The translations under genes were made by a program, and so were the position numbers. From positions 1,076,708 through 1,140,707 of the forward strand of contig NZ_LT821239.1 in the NCBI RefSeq assembly GCF_900169525.1: a stretch of DNA of 64,000 nt, in the 5' to 3' direction. The notes below the pieces were generated by a model that had not been told where the DNA came from, did not search any database, and saw only the letters and a program-made list of their open reading frames with translations. The DNA is from Corynebacterium pacaense. Its GTDB lineage: Bacteria > Actinomycetota > Actinomycetes > Mycobacteriales > Mycobacteriaceae. Below are positions 24,529 to 34,799 of the stretch, piece after piece (the first letter of the stretch is position 1; each line of letters starts with the position of its first letter).

Positions 24529-24564
24529 GGGAAGGGGCGGAGGTGGGAACCTCCGCCCCTTCCC
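24529..24564. terminator. Bidirectional terminator between clpP2 and pcaF
   Basis: A perfect 16-bp stem (GGGAAGGGGCGGAGGT with its complement) with a GGGA loop is followed by TTTATT. It sits between two convergent genes, so it can stop both. Confidence 0.85.
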
Positions 24565-24565
24565 T

Positions 24566-25774
24566 TTATTCCGCCGGCTCCCCCTCCACCACCGCGGCCA
24601 GTCCCTGGCCACCGCCGATGCACATGGTTGCCAGCCCCAGCCGTGCATTCTCGCGCTGCATGCGGTGGGTCAGGGTGACCAGCATCCGGGCTCCGGTGGC
24701 GCCGACGGGATGGCCGAGGGAGATCCCGGAACCCTGCGGGTTCAGACGGGGATCCTCCGCGTCGATGCCCCATTCCTCCAGCACCGCCAGGGTCTGCGCG
24801 GCGAAGGCCTCGTTGAGCTCGAAGGCGTCGATGTCGCCGAGACTGAGCCCGAGGCGTCCGAGCACCTTCCTCGTCGCCGGAACCGGCCCGATGCCCATCG
24901 TCTCCGGATCGACCCCGGCCACGGCCCAGCCGCGCAGCGTGGCCACGGGGTGGAGTCCGAGTTCGACGGCCCTCTGACGGGTGGTCACGATCACCGCGGC
25001 GGCACCGTCGTTTTGCGTCGATGCGTTCCCCGCGGTCACCGTGCCGCCCAGCACCGGACGCAGTGAAGAGAGCTTCTCGACGCTGGTGCCCTCACGGGGC
25101 CCCTCATCCACGGTGACCACGGTCGCCTCAGCGCCCCTGCGGGCCGGGGGCACGGTGACCGGTACGATCTCGGCGTCGAAAAGCCCGCTTTTCGTTGCCG
25201 CGACGGCACGCTGCTGGGATGCTGCGGCGAGCCGATCCTGCCGCTCCCGGCTGATCCCGAACTGCTTCTGCAGGTTTTCCGCAGTTTCGATCATCCCACC
25301 GGGGATGGGATGGTTGCAGCCGCCAGCTGTCTCCCTGGCCTCGGTCAGCCGGTCGCGCAGCGCCAGGTCACCGGCGCGGACTCCCCAGCGGATATCGCTG
25401 CTGACCGTGAACTCGGTGCGTGACATCGATTCCGCACCGCCGGCGATGATCAGGTCCGCGGCGCCCGCGGTGATGTGGGCGGCGGCCGTGACGATCGCCT
25501 GCAGCCCGGAACCGCAGCGCCGGTCGAGCTGCATGCCGGGCACCGTGGCGCCGAGCAGCGAGTTGAGCGCAACGACGCGCCCGAGCGCCGGTGCGCTACC
25601 GTTCGGCCCGCCCTGGCCGAGGATGAGATCGTCGACGTCCGCCGGACGCAGTCCGCTTCTTTCGACGATCGCATTGACCACGGCGGTGGCCAGGTCCTCG
25701 ACGGGGACGGACCGGAACACACCGCCGAAACGGCCGACGGGTGTGCGCAGCGGTGAGCAGATGACAATGTCCAT
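24566..25774 (-). CDS. pcaF: Beta-ketoadipyl-CoA thiolase (acetyl-CoA acyltransferase)
   Basis: This 402-residue thiolase cleaves 3-oxoadipyl-CoA to succinyl-CoA and acetyl-CoA. The nucleophile Cys87 is in DRRCGSGLQ, and the other active-site parts GHPVGATGARM and CIGGGQG are near the C-terminus. Generic thiolases share these; the assignment to PcaF rests on the PcaR-type regulator 15 bases upstream in the same direction and the pcaIJ genes divergent from it. The ATG at 25774 begins MDIVICSPLRTPVG, as in the family. It is the last step of the beta-ketoadipate pathway and would also take 3-oxoadipate from the maleylacetate reductase at 48780. Confidence 0.88.
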   Translation of the reverse strand: MDIVICSPLRTPVGRFGGVFRSVPVEDLATAVVNAIVERSGLRPADVDDLILGQGGPNGSAPALGRVVALNSLLGATVPGMQLDRRCGSGLQAIVTAAAHITAGAADLIIAGGAESMSRTEFTVSSDIRWGVRAGDLALRDRLTEARETAGGCNHPIPGGMIETAENLQKQFGISRERQDRLAAASQQRAVAATKSGLFDAEIVPVTVPPARRGAEATVVTVDEGPREGTSVEKLSSLRPVLGGTVTAGNASTQNDGAAAVIVTTRQRAVELGLHPVATLRGWAVAGVDPETMGIGPVPATRKVLGRLGLSLGDIDAFELNEAFAAQTLAVLEEWGIDAEDPRLNPQGSGISLGHPVGATGARMLVTLTHRMQRENARLGLATMCIGGGQGLAAVVEGEPAE

Positions 25775-25789
25775 TGTGTGAATCCTTCT

Positions 25790-26518
25790 TCAATAGGAGG
25801 CAGCGAGATCGGCCGAAATCGCGTGTGCGGTGGTGATCAGGTGGGGGAGGAAATCATCGAGGATCTCCCCGACGGTGTGGGAGGCGGACTGGGTGGACAG
25901 GTTGATCGCCGCTACGGTCCGGCCACCGCCGTCGACCACGGGTGCCGCGAGGGAACGCAGGCCGGGTTCCAGCTCCTGATCCACCAGCGCCCAGCCGCGT
26001 TCCCGCGTGGCCGTGATCTCCTCCAGCACCGATGGCGGGGTGCCCAGTGCGCCGAGCTCATCATCGCCGAGCCCGGCGAGCAGGACGCGGCCCATGGAGG
26101 TGGTGAAGGCGGGGAAGCGTGTGCCTATGGTGATATTGACGGTCATGATGCGGCGCACCGGAACCCTGCAAACATAGGTGATCTCCGTGCCGTCGAGGAC
26201 CGACATGGAGCTGGATTCCCCGACGTCCCGGGACAGCAGTTCCAGCCGGGGCTGGGCGATGGCGGGCAGCGTGAGCGCCGAGAGGTAGCTCGATCCCAGC
26301 TCGAGAACCCTGGGGGTGAGCTGAAAATGCGGGCCCGTGGACACCGCGTAGCCGAGCTCGACGAGGGTGTGGAGGAAACGTCTGGCGGTGGCACGTGAGA
26401 GATCGGTGGCCGCTGCGACCTCGGAGAGCGTCTGGGCCGGCGAGCCGGCGCTGAAGCTGCGGATCACCGACAGCCCCCGTGCGAAGGACTGGACGAAATC
26501 TGATGACGGTTCATTCAC
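25790..26518 (-). CDS. pcaR: IclR-family regulator of the pca genes
   Basis: This 242-residue protein has an IclR-type N-terminal wing-helix (SFARGLSVIRSFSAG, then LSRATARRFLHTLVELGY) and a C-terminal effector domain with GRVLLAGL. Its position between pcaF and pcaIJ indicates PcaR, which responds to beta-ketoadipate in C. glutamicum as I recall. I choose GTG at 26518 (VNEPSSDFVQ) with AAGGGG upstream. An ATG at 26560 would leave only 28 bases between divergent genes and bury the palindrome at 26536-26550 in the coding region, so it is less likely but possible. Confidence 0.85.
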   Translation of the reverse strand: MNEPSSDFVQSFARGLSVIRSFSAGSPAQTLSEVAAATDLSRATARRFLHTLVELGYAVSTGPHFQLTPRVLELGSSYLSALTLPAIAQPRLELLSRDVGESSSMSVLDGTEITYVCRVPVRRIMTVNITIGTRFPAFTTSMGRVLLAGLGDDELGALGTPPSVLEEITATRERGWALVDQELEPGLRSLAAPVVDGGGRTVAAINLSTQSASHTVGEILDDFLPHLITTAHAISADLAASY

Positions 26519-26535
26519 GGGCGCCGACCCCTTCT

Positions 26536-26550
26536 GTTCGCTATGCGAAC
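26536..26550. promoter_or_regulatory. Probable PcaR operator
   Basis: GTTCGC-TAT-GCGAAC is a perfect 15-bp palindrome. Operators of IclR-type Pca regulators in pseudomonads share the GTTCG/CGAAC arms, as I recall. It sits between divergent pcaR and pcaI; a partial copy, GTTCAC (reverse strand, about 26564-26569), lies toward pcaI. Confidence 0.65.
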
Positions 26551-26588
26551 TCTTGTACATCTAGTGAACTCAGGTTAGCATGTTCCCC

Positions 26589-27332
26589 ATGATTGACAAG
26601 ACCTATTCATCCACGGCCGCAGCGGTGGCCGATATCCCCGACGGTTCCTCCATCGCCGTTGGTGGATTCGGCCTCGTGGGCATCCCGACCCTCCTGATCA
26701 ACGCGTTGCGCGAGCAGGGGGCGGGCGATCTGACGATCATCTCCAACAACTGCGGAACCGACGGCCACGGCCTCGGCCTGCTCCTGGAGGCCGGCCGCAT
26801 CTCAAAGACGATCGGCTCCTACATCGGTTCGAACAGGGAGTATGCACGTCGCTACCTGGAGGGGGAACTCACAGTCGAGTTCACCCCGCAGGGCACCCTG
26901 GCCGAGCGCATGCGCGCGGGCGGGGCTGGTATCCCCGCCTTCTACACCACCGCGGGGGTGGGGACGCAGGTGGCCGAGGGCGGACTGCCGCAGCGCTACA
27001 ACACCGACGGATCCGTGGCGATCGTGTCCGAGCCGAAGGAGACCCGCGAGTTCGACGGGCAGCTCTATGTGATGGAGGAGGGGATCCGCGCGGACTACGC
27101 ACTGGTCCACGCTCACACGGCCGATCGCTTCGGGAACCTGGTCTTCTACAAAACCGCCCGCAACTTCAACCCGGATGCCGCCATGTGCGGTGCCGTCACC
27201 GTCGTCCAGGCAGAGCATCTCGTCGATGAGATAGACCCGGATGACATCCATCTTCCGGGCATCCACGTCAACCGCGTGGTCCATGTCGGGCCGCAGGAAA
27301 CAGGAATCGAGAACAGGACGGTGTCGAGCTGA
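26589..27332 (+). CDS. pcaI: 3-oxoadipate CoA-transferase subunit A
   Basis: This 247-residue subunit and PcaJ move CoA from succinyl-CoA to 3-oxoadipate. It holds the alpha-subunit signature [18 protein letters not shown] at about 16-33, and then the CoA-transferase ISNNCGTDG. The ATG at 26589 (MIDKTYSST) fits C. glutamicum PcaI; an ATG three codons earlier is also in frame. No strong ribosome-binding site precedes it, so initiation may be near-leaderless. The stop overlaps the pcaJ start (TGATG), giving translational coupling. Confidence 0.93.
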   Translation: MIDKTYSSTAAAVADIPDGSSIAVGGFGLVGIPTLLINALREQGAGDLTIISNNCGTDGHGLGLLLEAGRISKTIGSYIGSNREYARRYLEGELTVEFTPQGTLAERMRAGGAGIPAFYTTAGVGTQVAEGGLPQRYNTDGSVAIVSEPKETREFDGQLYVMEEGIRADYALVHAHTADRFGNLVFYKTARNFNPDAAMCGAVTVVQAEHLVDEIDPDDIHLPGIHVNRVVHVGPQETGIENRTVSS

Positions 27333-27970
27333 TGCCCTGGGATCACAATCAGATGGCGGCCAGGGTCGCCAGGGAACTCCGCGACGGACAGTACGTCAAC
27401 CTCGGCATCGGCATGCCCACGCTGATACCCGGACATCTTCCGGACGGACTCGAGGTGATCCTGCACTCGGAGAACGGGGTCCTCGGGGTCGGCCCCTATC
27501 CGACCGAGGAGCAGCTCGACCCGGAGCTGATCAACGCGGGGAAGGAAACAATCACCGTCAATCCGGGCGCCTCCTACTTCAGCTCCTCGGACTCCTTCGC
27601 CATGATCCGTTCCAGGTCCGTCGACGTCGCTGTCCTGGGTGTCATGGAGGTTTCCCGGTACGGCGACCTGGCGAACTGGATGATCCCGGGCAAACTGGTC
27701 AAGGGCATGGGCGGCGCGATGGATCTGGTGCACGGGGCCGAGAGGATCATCGCCATGACCGATCACGTCACGAGAAAGGGAGCACCCAAGATCCTGCGCG
27801 AGTGTCGCCTCCCGCTGACCGGGGCGAGGTGCGTGGACATGATTGTCACCACGCACGCGGTATTCGACGTGGATCCGGTCGAGGGTCTCACCCTCATCGA
27901 GTGCGCCGAAGGCGTCAGCGTCGAGGAGCTGCGGGATATCACCGAGGCTGATTTCCGAACCGTGCGATGA
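27332..27970 (+). CDS. pcaJ: 3-oxoadipate CoA-transferase subunit B
   Basis: This 212-residue beta subunit carries the catalytic Glu in HSENGVLG at about 47-54, the glutamate that forms the enzyme-CoA thioester. GIGMPTLIP near residue 26 is also characteristic. It starts at the ATG overlapping the pcaI stop. With PcaI and PcaF it completes the lower beta-ketoadipate pathway, but none of the upper protocatechuate or catechol genes is present between pcaF and clpP2 here. The last 32 bases overlap the convergent hydrolase gene. Confidence 0.93.
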   Translation: MPWDHNQMAARVARELRDGQYVNLGIGMPTLIPGHLPDGLEVILHSENGVLGVGPYPTEEQLDPELINAGKETITVNPGASYFSSSDSFAMIRSRSVDVAVLGVMEVSRYGDLANWMIPGKLVKGMGGAMDLVHGAERIIAMTDHVTRKGAPKILRECRLPLTGARCVDMIVTTHAVFDVDPVEGLTLIECAEGVSVEELRDITEADFRTVR

Positions 27971-29042
27971 GGCGCTGCGCGATCAGCGCATGCGAGGCCT
28001 CGTCCGGGTGCAGGTTATCCGGCAGCGGGGCATCGCCCCGCGTATACAGGCTTGAACCATCGATGTAGCTCAGATTCAGGTCCCCGCGCCTGTCCACGTA
28101 TTCCTCCAACACCTCACGCACCGTCTCCAGGGTCAGGCGGCCAAGGTCATCCGGTTCACCTGTGGCAATGAACCTGATCTGTCCACTGCCGAAAGAGGAG
28201 GTGTCAAAGGCGCCTGGACCAGGGGTGCGCTCATGGATGGGGCAGTGGAACGGGGAGATGATCGTGATGGGTGTGGTCGGGTGGCCGTCCCTGATGGTGC
28301 TGAGAAAACCATCGACGGCAGCCTCCAGACCACGGCGGCGCATCACGTCACCGTTGACAATGTTGATTCCGATCTCGAGGGTGATCAGATCCGCCGGGCT
28401 GTCCCTCAGCAGTCTGGCCATGAATGGATCGAGCATCGCGCTGCCTCCGAAGCCGAGGTTGCGCAGGTTAAGGTCCCGGCTCCGTGCGAAAAGGGCCGGC
28501 CATGTCATTGAGGGGGATGCGGCGTTTGATCCCTGGCTGATGGAGCTTCCGTAGTTGATCCACACCGGGCGGGTATCCGTGACTGTGCGCAGTGGGGCGT
28601 CGCCGTCCAGGGAGATGATCTCGATTTCCTCATTGTGCGGCAGCCAGAACTCCACCAGCTTCTCCGCATCTGAAAGACCGTCCACGGTGGTGACCTGGGG
28701 CTCTCCGAGGTGCCGCTCCGTGGCGCCCGTGATGAAATTGATCTCCGTGGTCTCGCCCCCGGAGGTCGGTCCGGACAGCGCGGGGGAGCCGTCGACAAGC
28801 ACATCGATCCTGCCGCCCGGCCTTCCTGAATCCAGGTAGACCACCCTGGTGGAAAACGTGCGGAGGGTGATGCTCGTCGCGGTGGTGCGGCAGACGACAC
28901 GCACGCCCGACGGCTGGCGTTCCATCGAGCTAAACTGGGAATCGCAAAAGCGTTCCACCAATTCACTATTGAGCCTGTGCGGGCGAAGGCCCCTGTCGGT
29001 GGTCTCGATCTCGGTTGCACCGTGGACAAATTCGGGATTCAT
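27939..29042 (-). CDS. SGNH/GDSL-family hydrolase
   Basis: This 367-residue protein has an N-terminal beta-rich domain (about 1-150) and a C-terminal SGNH hydrolase domain. The four blocks are visible: Ser in YGSSISQG at about 168, the oxyanion Gly in LGFGGSAM, Asn in INIVNG, and the final Asp/His in PDNLHPDEA. No signal peptide is seen, so the enzyme is probably cytosolic. The fold deacylates esters, often of carbohydrates, but the substrate is not known. The gene is divergent from clpX, and its end overlaps pcaJ by 32 bases. The ATG at 29042 begins [11 protein letters not shown]. Confidence 0.82.
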   Translation of the reverse strand: MNPEFVHGATEIETTDRGLRPHRLNSELVERFCDSQFSSMERQPSGVRVVCRTTATSITLRTFSTRVVYLDSGRPGGRIDVLVDGSPALSGPTSGGETTEINFITGATERHLGEPQVTTVDGLSDAEKLVEFWLPHNEEIEIISLDGDAPLRTVTDTRPVWINYGSSISQGSNAASPSMTWPALFARSRDLNLRNLGFGGSAMLDPFMARLLRDSPADLITLEIGINIVNGDVMRRRGLEAAVDGFLSTIRDGHPTTPITIISPFHCPIHERTPGPGAFDTSSFGSGQIRFIATGEPDDLGRLTLETVREVLEEYVDRRGDLNLSYIDGSSLYTRGDAPLPDNLHPDEASHALIAQRLIARFGNQPR

Positions 29043-29171
29043 TGGTCAGAGAGTACCGCTTCGCGGAGTCGAGGGCGGAAACGCTAGGATGGAACAACCC
29101 ATTACCAATGTTGTTGGTTAGAGTTGTACGCAGTAAATCTTTTCAATCGTGGAAGCGGGTCTCACAGTCTC

Positions 29172-30449
29172 ATGGCACGTATGCAGGAAAGCGCCGATCT
29201 GCTCAAATGTTCCTTCTGTGGGAAGAGTCAGAAGCAGGTTAAAAAACTCATCGCCGGTGGTGCCGTCTATATCTGTGACGAGTGCATCGAACTGTGCAAT
29301 GAGATCATCGAGGAGGAACTCGGTCAGGCACAGGAGCAGGAGGAGCAGGCAAATGAGCTCCCCAAGCCCTCTCAGATCTCCGCATTCCTGGACAAGTACG
29401 TCATCGGTCAGGATCAGGCCAAGCGCATCCTCTCGGTGGCCGTGTACAACCACTACAAGCGCCTCCGTGTCCAGGAATCGATCGGCCGACGCCGCAAGAC
29501 CGACGAGGACACCGAACTGATCAAATCCAACATCCTTATGCTCGGGCCCACCGGTTCCGGAAAGACCTACCTCGCCCAGACCCTGGCGAAGCTGCTCGAC
29601 GTCCCCTTCGCCATCGCGGACGCCACCTCCTTGACCGAGGCCGGATACGTGGGCGAGGATGTGGAGAACATCCTGCTCAAGCTGCTCCAGGCCGCCGACT
29701 TCGACGTCGAACGGGCCCAGCGGGGGATCATCTACATCGACGAGGTGGACAAGATCTCCCGGAAGTCGGAGAACCCCTCGATCACCCGCGACGTCTCCGG
29801 GGAGGGTGTGCAGCAGGCACTGCTGAAGATTCTCGAGGGCACGGTCGCCGCCATTCCCCCGCAGGGAGGGCGCAAGCACCCGAACCAGGATTTCATCCAG
29901 CTCGACACCACCAACATCCTCTTCATCGTCGCCGGAGCCTTCTCCGGACTGGAGAAGGTGATCGGGGATCGCCAGGGGTCAAAGGGCCTGGGCTTCGGCG
30001 TGGACGTGGCCTCCAAGAAGGATGCCGATGTGGTGGATATCTTCAAGGATGTCCGTCCCGAGGATCTGGTGAAGTTCGGTCTCATCCCCGAGTTCATCGG
30101 TCGGCTTCCGGTGGTGGCCACGGTGACCAACCTCGATCAGCATTCGCTGGTGAAGGTGCTCACCGAGCCGAGGAACTCCCTGGTCAAGCAGTACGAGCGT
30201 CTTTTCGAGATGGACGATGCCACCCTGACCTTCACCGAGGACGCACTCGAAGCCATCGCCGATCAGGCGCTGGAGCGCAAGACCGGTGCCCGCGGGCTGC
30301 GTGCCATCCTCGAGGAGATCCTGGTGCCGATCATGTATGACATTCCCGATCGCGAAGATGTCGCAGAGGTGATCATCAATGCGGACGTGGCCAACGGTAA
30401 GGCGGAGCCGGAGCTGATCCTGCGCCCTGCTGAGGAAAAAACCGCCTAG
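29172..30449 (+). CDS. clpX: ATP-dependent Clp protease ATP-binding subunit ClpX
   Basis: This 425-residue AAA+ unfoldase feeds substrates to the ClpP1P2 barrel. The N-terminal zinc-binding domain holds C13, C16, C35 and C38 (SFCGK and ICDEC). The AAA+ core has Walker [12 protein letters not shown] and Walker B YIDEVDK, with the substrate-gripping GYVGEDVE loop. The ATG at 29172 begins [17 protein letters not shown], which fits the C. glutamicum protein as I recall it. A TAGGAT about 80 bases upstream is a likely -10. The next gene starts directly after its stop. Confidence 0.96.
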   Translation: MARMQESADLLKCSFCGKSQKQVKKLIAGGAVYICDECIELCNEIIEEELGQAQEQEEQANELPKPSQISAFLDKYVIGQDQAKRILSVAVYNHYKRLRVQESIGRRRKTDEDTELIKSNILMLGPTGSGKTYLAQTLAKLLDVPFAIADATSLTEAGYVGEDVENILLKLLQAADFDVERAQRGIIYIDEVDKISRKSENPSITRDVSGEGVQQALLKILEGTVAAIPPQGGRKHPNQDFIQLDTTNILFIVAGAFSGLEKVIGDRQGSKGLGFGVDVASKKDADVVDIFKDVRPEDLVKFGLIPEFIGRLPVVATVTNLDQHSLVKVLTEPRNSLVKQYERLFEMDDATLTFTEDALEAIADQALERKTGARGLRAILEEILVPIMYDIPDREDVAEVIINADVANGKAEPELILRPAEEKTA

Positions 30450-31382
30450 ATGCAGGGTGTGCTCACCGGCTTTGCCATCATTTTCGCGGTGATTGCGACC
30501 GGTTACCTTCTCGCGCGCACCGGAGTGATCAACGGGGACCGCGAGAGGCTGGTGCTCAACCGGATCGCCTTCTACGCCGCCACCCCGGCACTGCTGTTCA
30601 CCGTGGTCGCCGAATCCGACCCGGCCCAGCTGCTGTCCCCCGTGATCGTGGTGTCATTTCTTGCCACCCTGCTCACCGCGGCTGTCTACTGCGTGGTCTC
30701 CGTACTGTTCTTCCGCGCCGACCTGCCCCGAACGGCGATCGGCGCCGCAGCCTCGGCCTATGTCAACTCCAACAACATCGGCCTGCCGGTGTCCATGTAC
30801 GTTCTCGGCACCGGAGCCTATGTCGCGCCGGTCCTGGTGATGCAGATGGTTGTTTTTGCACCGCTGATCCTGGCGGCCCTCACCTCCGGTGGGCAGGGGC
30901 GGTCGCGGGCGTCGAAAAGCTGGGGTGCACTCAAGGGATCACTGTTGAGCCCGATCGTGCTCGGCTCCATCGCGGGTCTGTTTGTCTGCCTCAGTGGCGT
31001 GCGTCTGCCCGCGGTCGTGATGGAACCCGCCGGTATCCTCGGTGGCGCCTCCATTCCCCTGATCCTGATCAGCTTCGGGGCATCGCTGCCGGCGACGAGG
31101 GTGCTGACCTCCAGAGCCGATCGCGCCGGGGTCCTCACCGCCACCGGCATCAAGATCGCGGTCATGCCGGTGCTCGCATGGCTGATCGGACTGGGGGCGG
31201 GACTCAGTGGAGATCAGCTCTACGCGGCGGTGATCCTCGCCGCACTGCCCACGGCGCAGAATGTGTACAACTATGCTGCGACCTATCGCAAGGGTGAGAT
31301 ACTCGCGCGGGACACGGTGTTCCTGTCAACCTTCCTCGCGCTGCTCAGCATGCTGGCGATCGCGCTGGTGTTCGGGCGCTAG
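30450..31382 (+). CDS. AEC (auxin efflux carrier)-family permease
   Basis: This 310-residue protein has about nine or ten hydrophobic helices with the AEC N-terminal half (GFAIIFAVIATGYLLA, then SNNIGLPVSMYVLG) and the second half ending MLAIALVFGR. AEC proteins move small organic acids, amino acids or similar solutes; the substrate here is unknown. It begins at the base after the clpX stop (TAGATG), and so probably shares its transcript. The last four bases overlap the convergent TetR gene at 31379. I see no truncation. Confidence 0.85.
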   Translation: MQGVLTGFAIIFAVIATGYLLARTGVINGDRERLVLNRIAFYAATPALLFTVVAESDPAQLLSPVIVVSFLATLLTAAVYCVVSVLFFRADLPRTAIGAAASAYVNSNNIGLPVSMYVLGTGAYVAPVLVMQMVVFAPLILAALTSGGQGRSRASKSWGALKGSLLSPIVLGSIAGLFVCLSGVRLPAVVMEPAGILGGASIPLILISFGASLPATRVLTSRADRAGVLTATGIKIAVMPVLAWLIGLGAGLSGDQLYAAVILAALPTAQNVYNYAATYRKGEILARDTVFLSTFLALLSMLAIALVFGR

Positions 31383-32143
31383 GACTCGAAGAGATCGGTA
31401 TCGAAGCCGTAGACGGCATCGGTCGAGGCGGATTCGGTGTCATCGGTGTCCTGCGTGAGATAGCTCGCCGAACCGTTGTTGGGCAGATTCGCGGTGAGGA
31501 AGGCCAGGACGGTGTCTACCACCATGCGCTTCATCCCCGCCGTGTTCGCATCACTGGTCAGGTCCACACCGTGGAGGTTGAGCAGCGTGGATCGGTTGGA
31601 GAGACGGAAGTAGCCGAGGGAGGAGATGAGAACCAGTACATCCTCCGCGGAGATTCCCGGGCGGAACGCCCGGGCGTCCTGGCCGAGCATGAGCAGCTTA
31701 TCCAGGTTCAGCAGCACATTGGAGTGATCGTTGAGAGCCGCGGAGCCCTCCACCCCGGCGAAACCGTGGAGATTCTCCATCAGCAGCATGCGCACGGCAT
31801 CGGGGTGGCTGATGATCTGGTTGTACACGGCCTCGACGATCTTGCGCACACCCTCGACCGGGACCGCGGAATCGAGCTGCATGGACTCCGCTGTGGGGCG
31901 GAGCTGCTTGAGCGCGTAGGTCAGGGTGGCGATGTAGAGACCCTTCTTGTCACCGAAGTGATAGTGGATCATGCGTTTGGACATCCCCGACGCCCTGGCG
32001 ATCTTCTCGAGCTTGGCATCGTTGAAGCCCTGGTGGGCGAAGAATTCGAGAGCGGTGACAACGACATCTTCGGGGGTGGCAGTATGGGTTTCCCCGCCAT
32101 CGCCGGAGACCGGAGTGTCTGACTCGAGGTCGGAAGGAGCCAT
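31379..32143 (-). CDS. TetR-family transcriptional regulator
   Basis: This 254-residue protein has a clear TetR helix-turn-helix: EDVVVTALEFFAHQGF, then KLEKIARASGMSKRMIHYHFGDKKGLY at about 42-68. The C-terminal ligand pocket is not recognised, and the last 25 residues are Ser, Thr and Asp-rich. The ATG at 32143 (MAPSDLESDTP) was chosen because the longer frame has no regulator-like residues and enters the promoter. The gene is divergent from mdh; the perfect IR at 32292-32320 may be its operator. Targets are unknown and may include itself. Confidence 0.85.
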   Translation of the reverse strand: MAPSDLESDTPVSGDGGETHTATPEDVVVTALEFFAHQGFNDAKLEKIARASGMSKRMIHYHFGDKKGLYIATLTYALKQLRPTAESMQLDSAVPVEGVRKIVEAVYNQIISHPDAVRMLLMENLHGFAGVEGSAALNDHSNVLLNLDKLLMLGQDARAFRPGISAEDVLVLISSLGYFRLSNRSTLLNLHGVDLTSDANTAGMKRMVVDTVLAFLTANLPNNGSASYLTQDTDDTESASTDAVYGFDTDLFES

Positions 32144-34083
<1,940 letters not shown>

Positions 34084-34087
<4 letters not shown>

Positions 34088-34755
34088 AGCATTCTCCGAA
34101 GAAGTGCCGCCTGGGAACGCGATACCGCCAAATCCTCTATGGTCAACGGCATGGTCCCCTTCGCCAAGGGGACATCGGCAAGGTATCCCAGGGGAGCCAA
34201 CTGCAGATACTCTGTTATAAGTGCATCCTCCGAGGTTGATTCTAGTAGTTTCCAGATGCGGAGGCTACGCAGTGTTGCATCGATGGACTTAAGTGACTGC
34301 AGATTTCCCCGGATGCGTTCCCAGCTTTCATGTGTCGTCACATCGGATAGCGCCATGAGTTGGAGCATGGATAGCTCCTGCCTGATCAAATCTGCGATGT
34401 CCTCGTTGTGCTCGGCTAATTCCACGAAGATCCGCGCGATATCCGTTGGTACACCCATCGTGGTGGTCATGAGTTGGCGCAGCCGGTCCCGTTGAACCGT
34501 CAGCTTCTCGATCTTCTCCCCCAGCGAATCCAAGGCATCGCGAAGAGCAGAGGGGGATCGGTCTCCTGTAGCGGAGAGTGGCACCCCCGCCTGAACCAGG
34601 GCCCGTATCCGGAGGGTCTCGAGGATATCGTCCACTGTGTACTCGCGGTAGCCGGATCCCGTGCGCCGCGGTTCCGGTAGTGCCCCCACCTCGTGATAGT
34701 GCCTGATCGCCCTGACGGAGCAGTGTGCTGCTCGGGCGAGTTCACCGATTCTCAT
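34084..34755 (-). CDS. MerR-family transcriptional regulator
   Basis: This 223-residue protein begins MRIGELARAAHCSVRAIRHY, the MerR winged-helix, followed by LPEPRRTGSGYREY, the second wing. A coiled-coil helix (about 78-105) then leads into a long C-terminal ligand domain of about 110 residues, of unknown type. No conserved Cys pair is present, so it is probably a drug- or small-molecule sensor rather than a metal one. The ATG at 34755 lies 7 bases behind its own -10, so the message is leaderless. It is coupled to the frameshifted membrane gene. Confidence 0.88.
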
Positions 34756-34762
34756 ACTTCGA

Positions 34763-34793
34763 ATTATCAACCCTCACGCCGCGTAAGAGTCAA
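34763..34793 (-). promoter_or_regulatory. MerR-type promoter with 19-bp spacer and dyad operator
   Basis: On the reverse strand, TTGACT (-35) and GATAAT (-10) are 19 bases apart, the over-long spacer of MerR-activated promoters. The spacer holds CTTACGC-G-GCGTGAG, a dyad with one mismatch. Transcription would begin near the MerR ATG, giving autoregulation. Confidence 0.75.
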
Positions 34794-34799
34794 GAGGTC

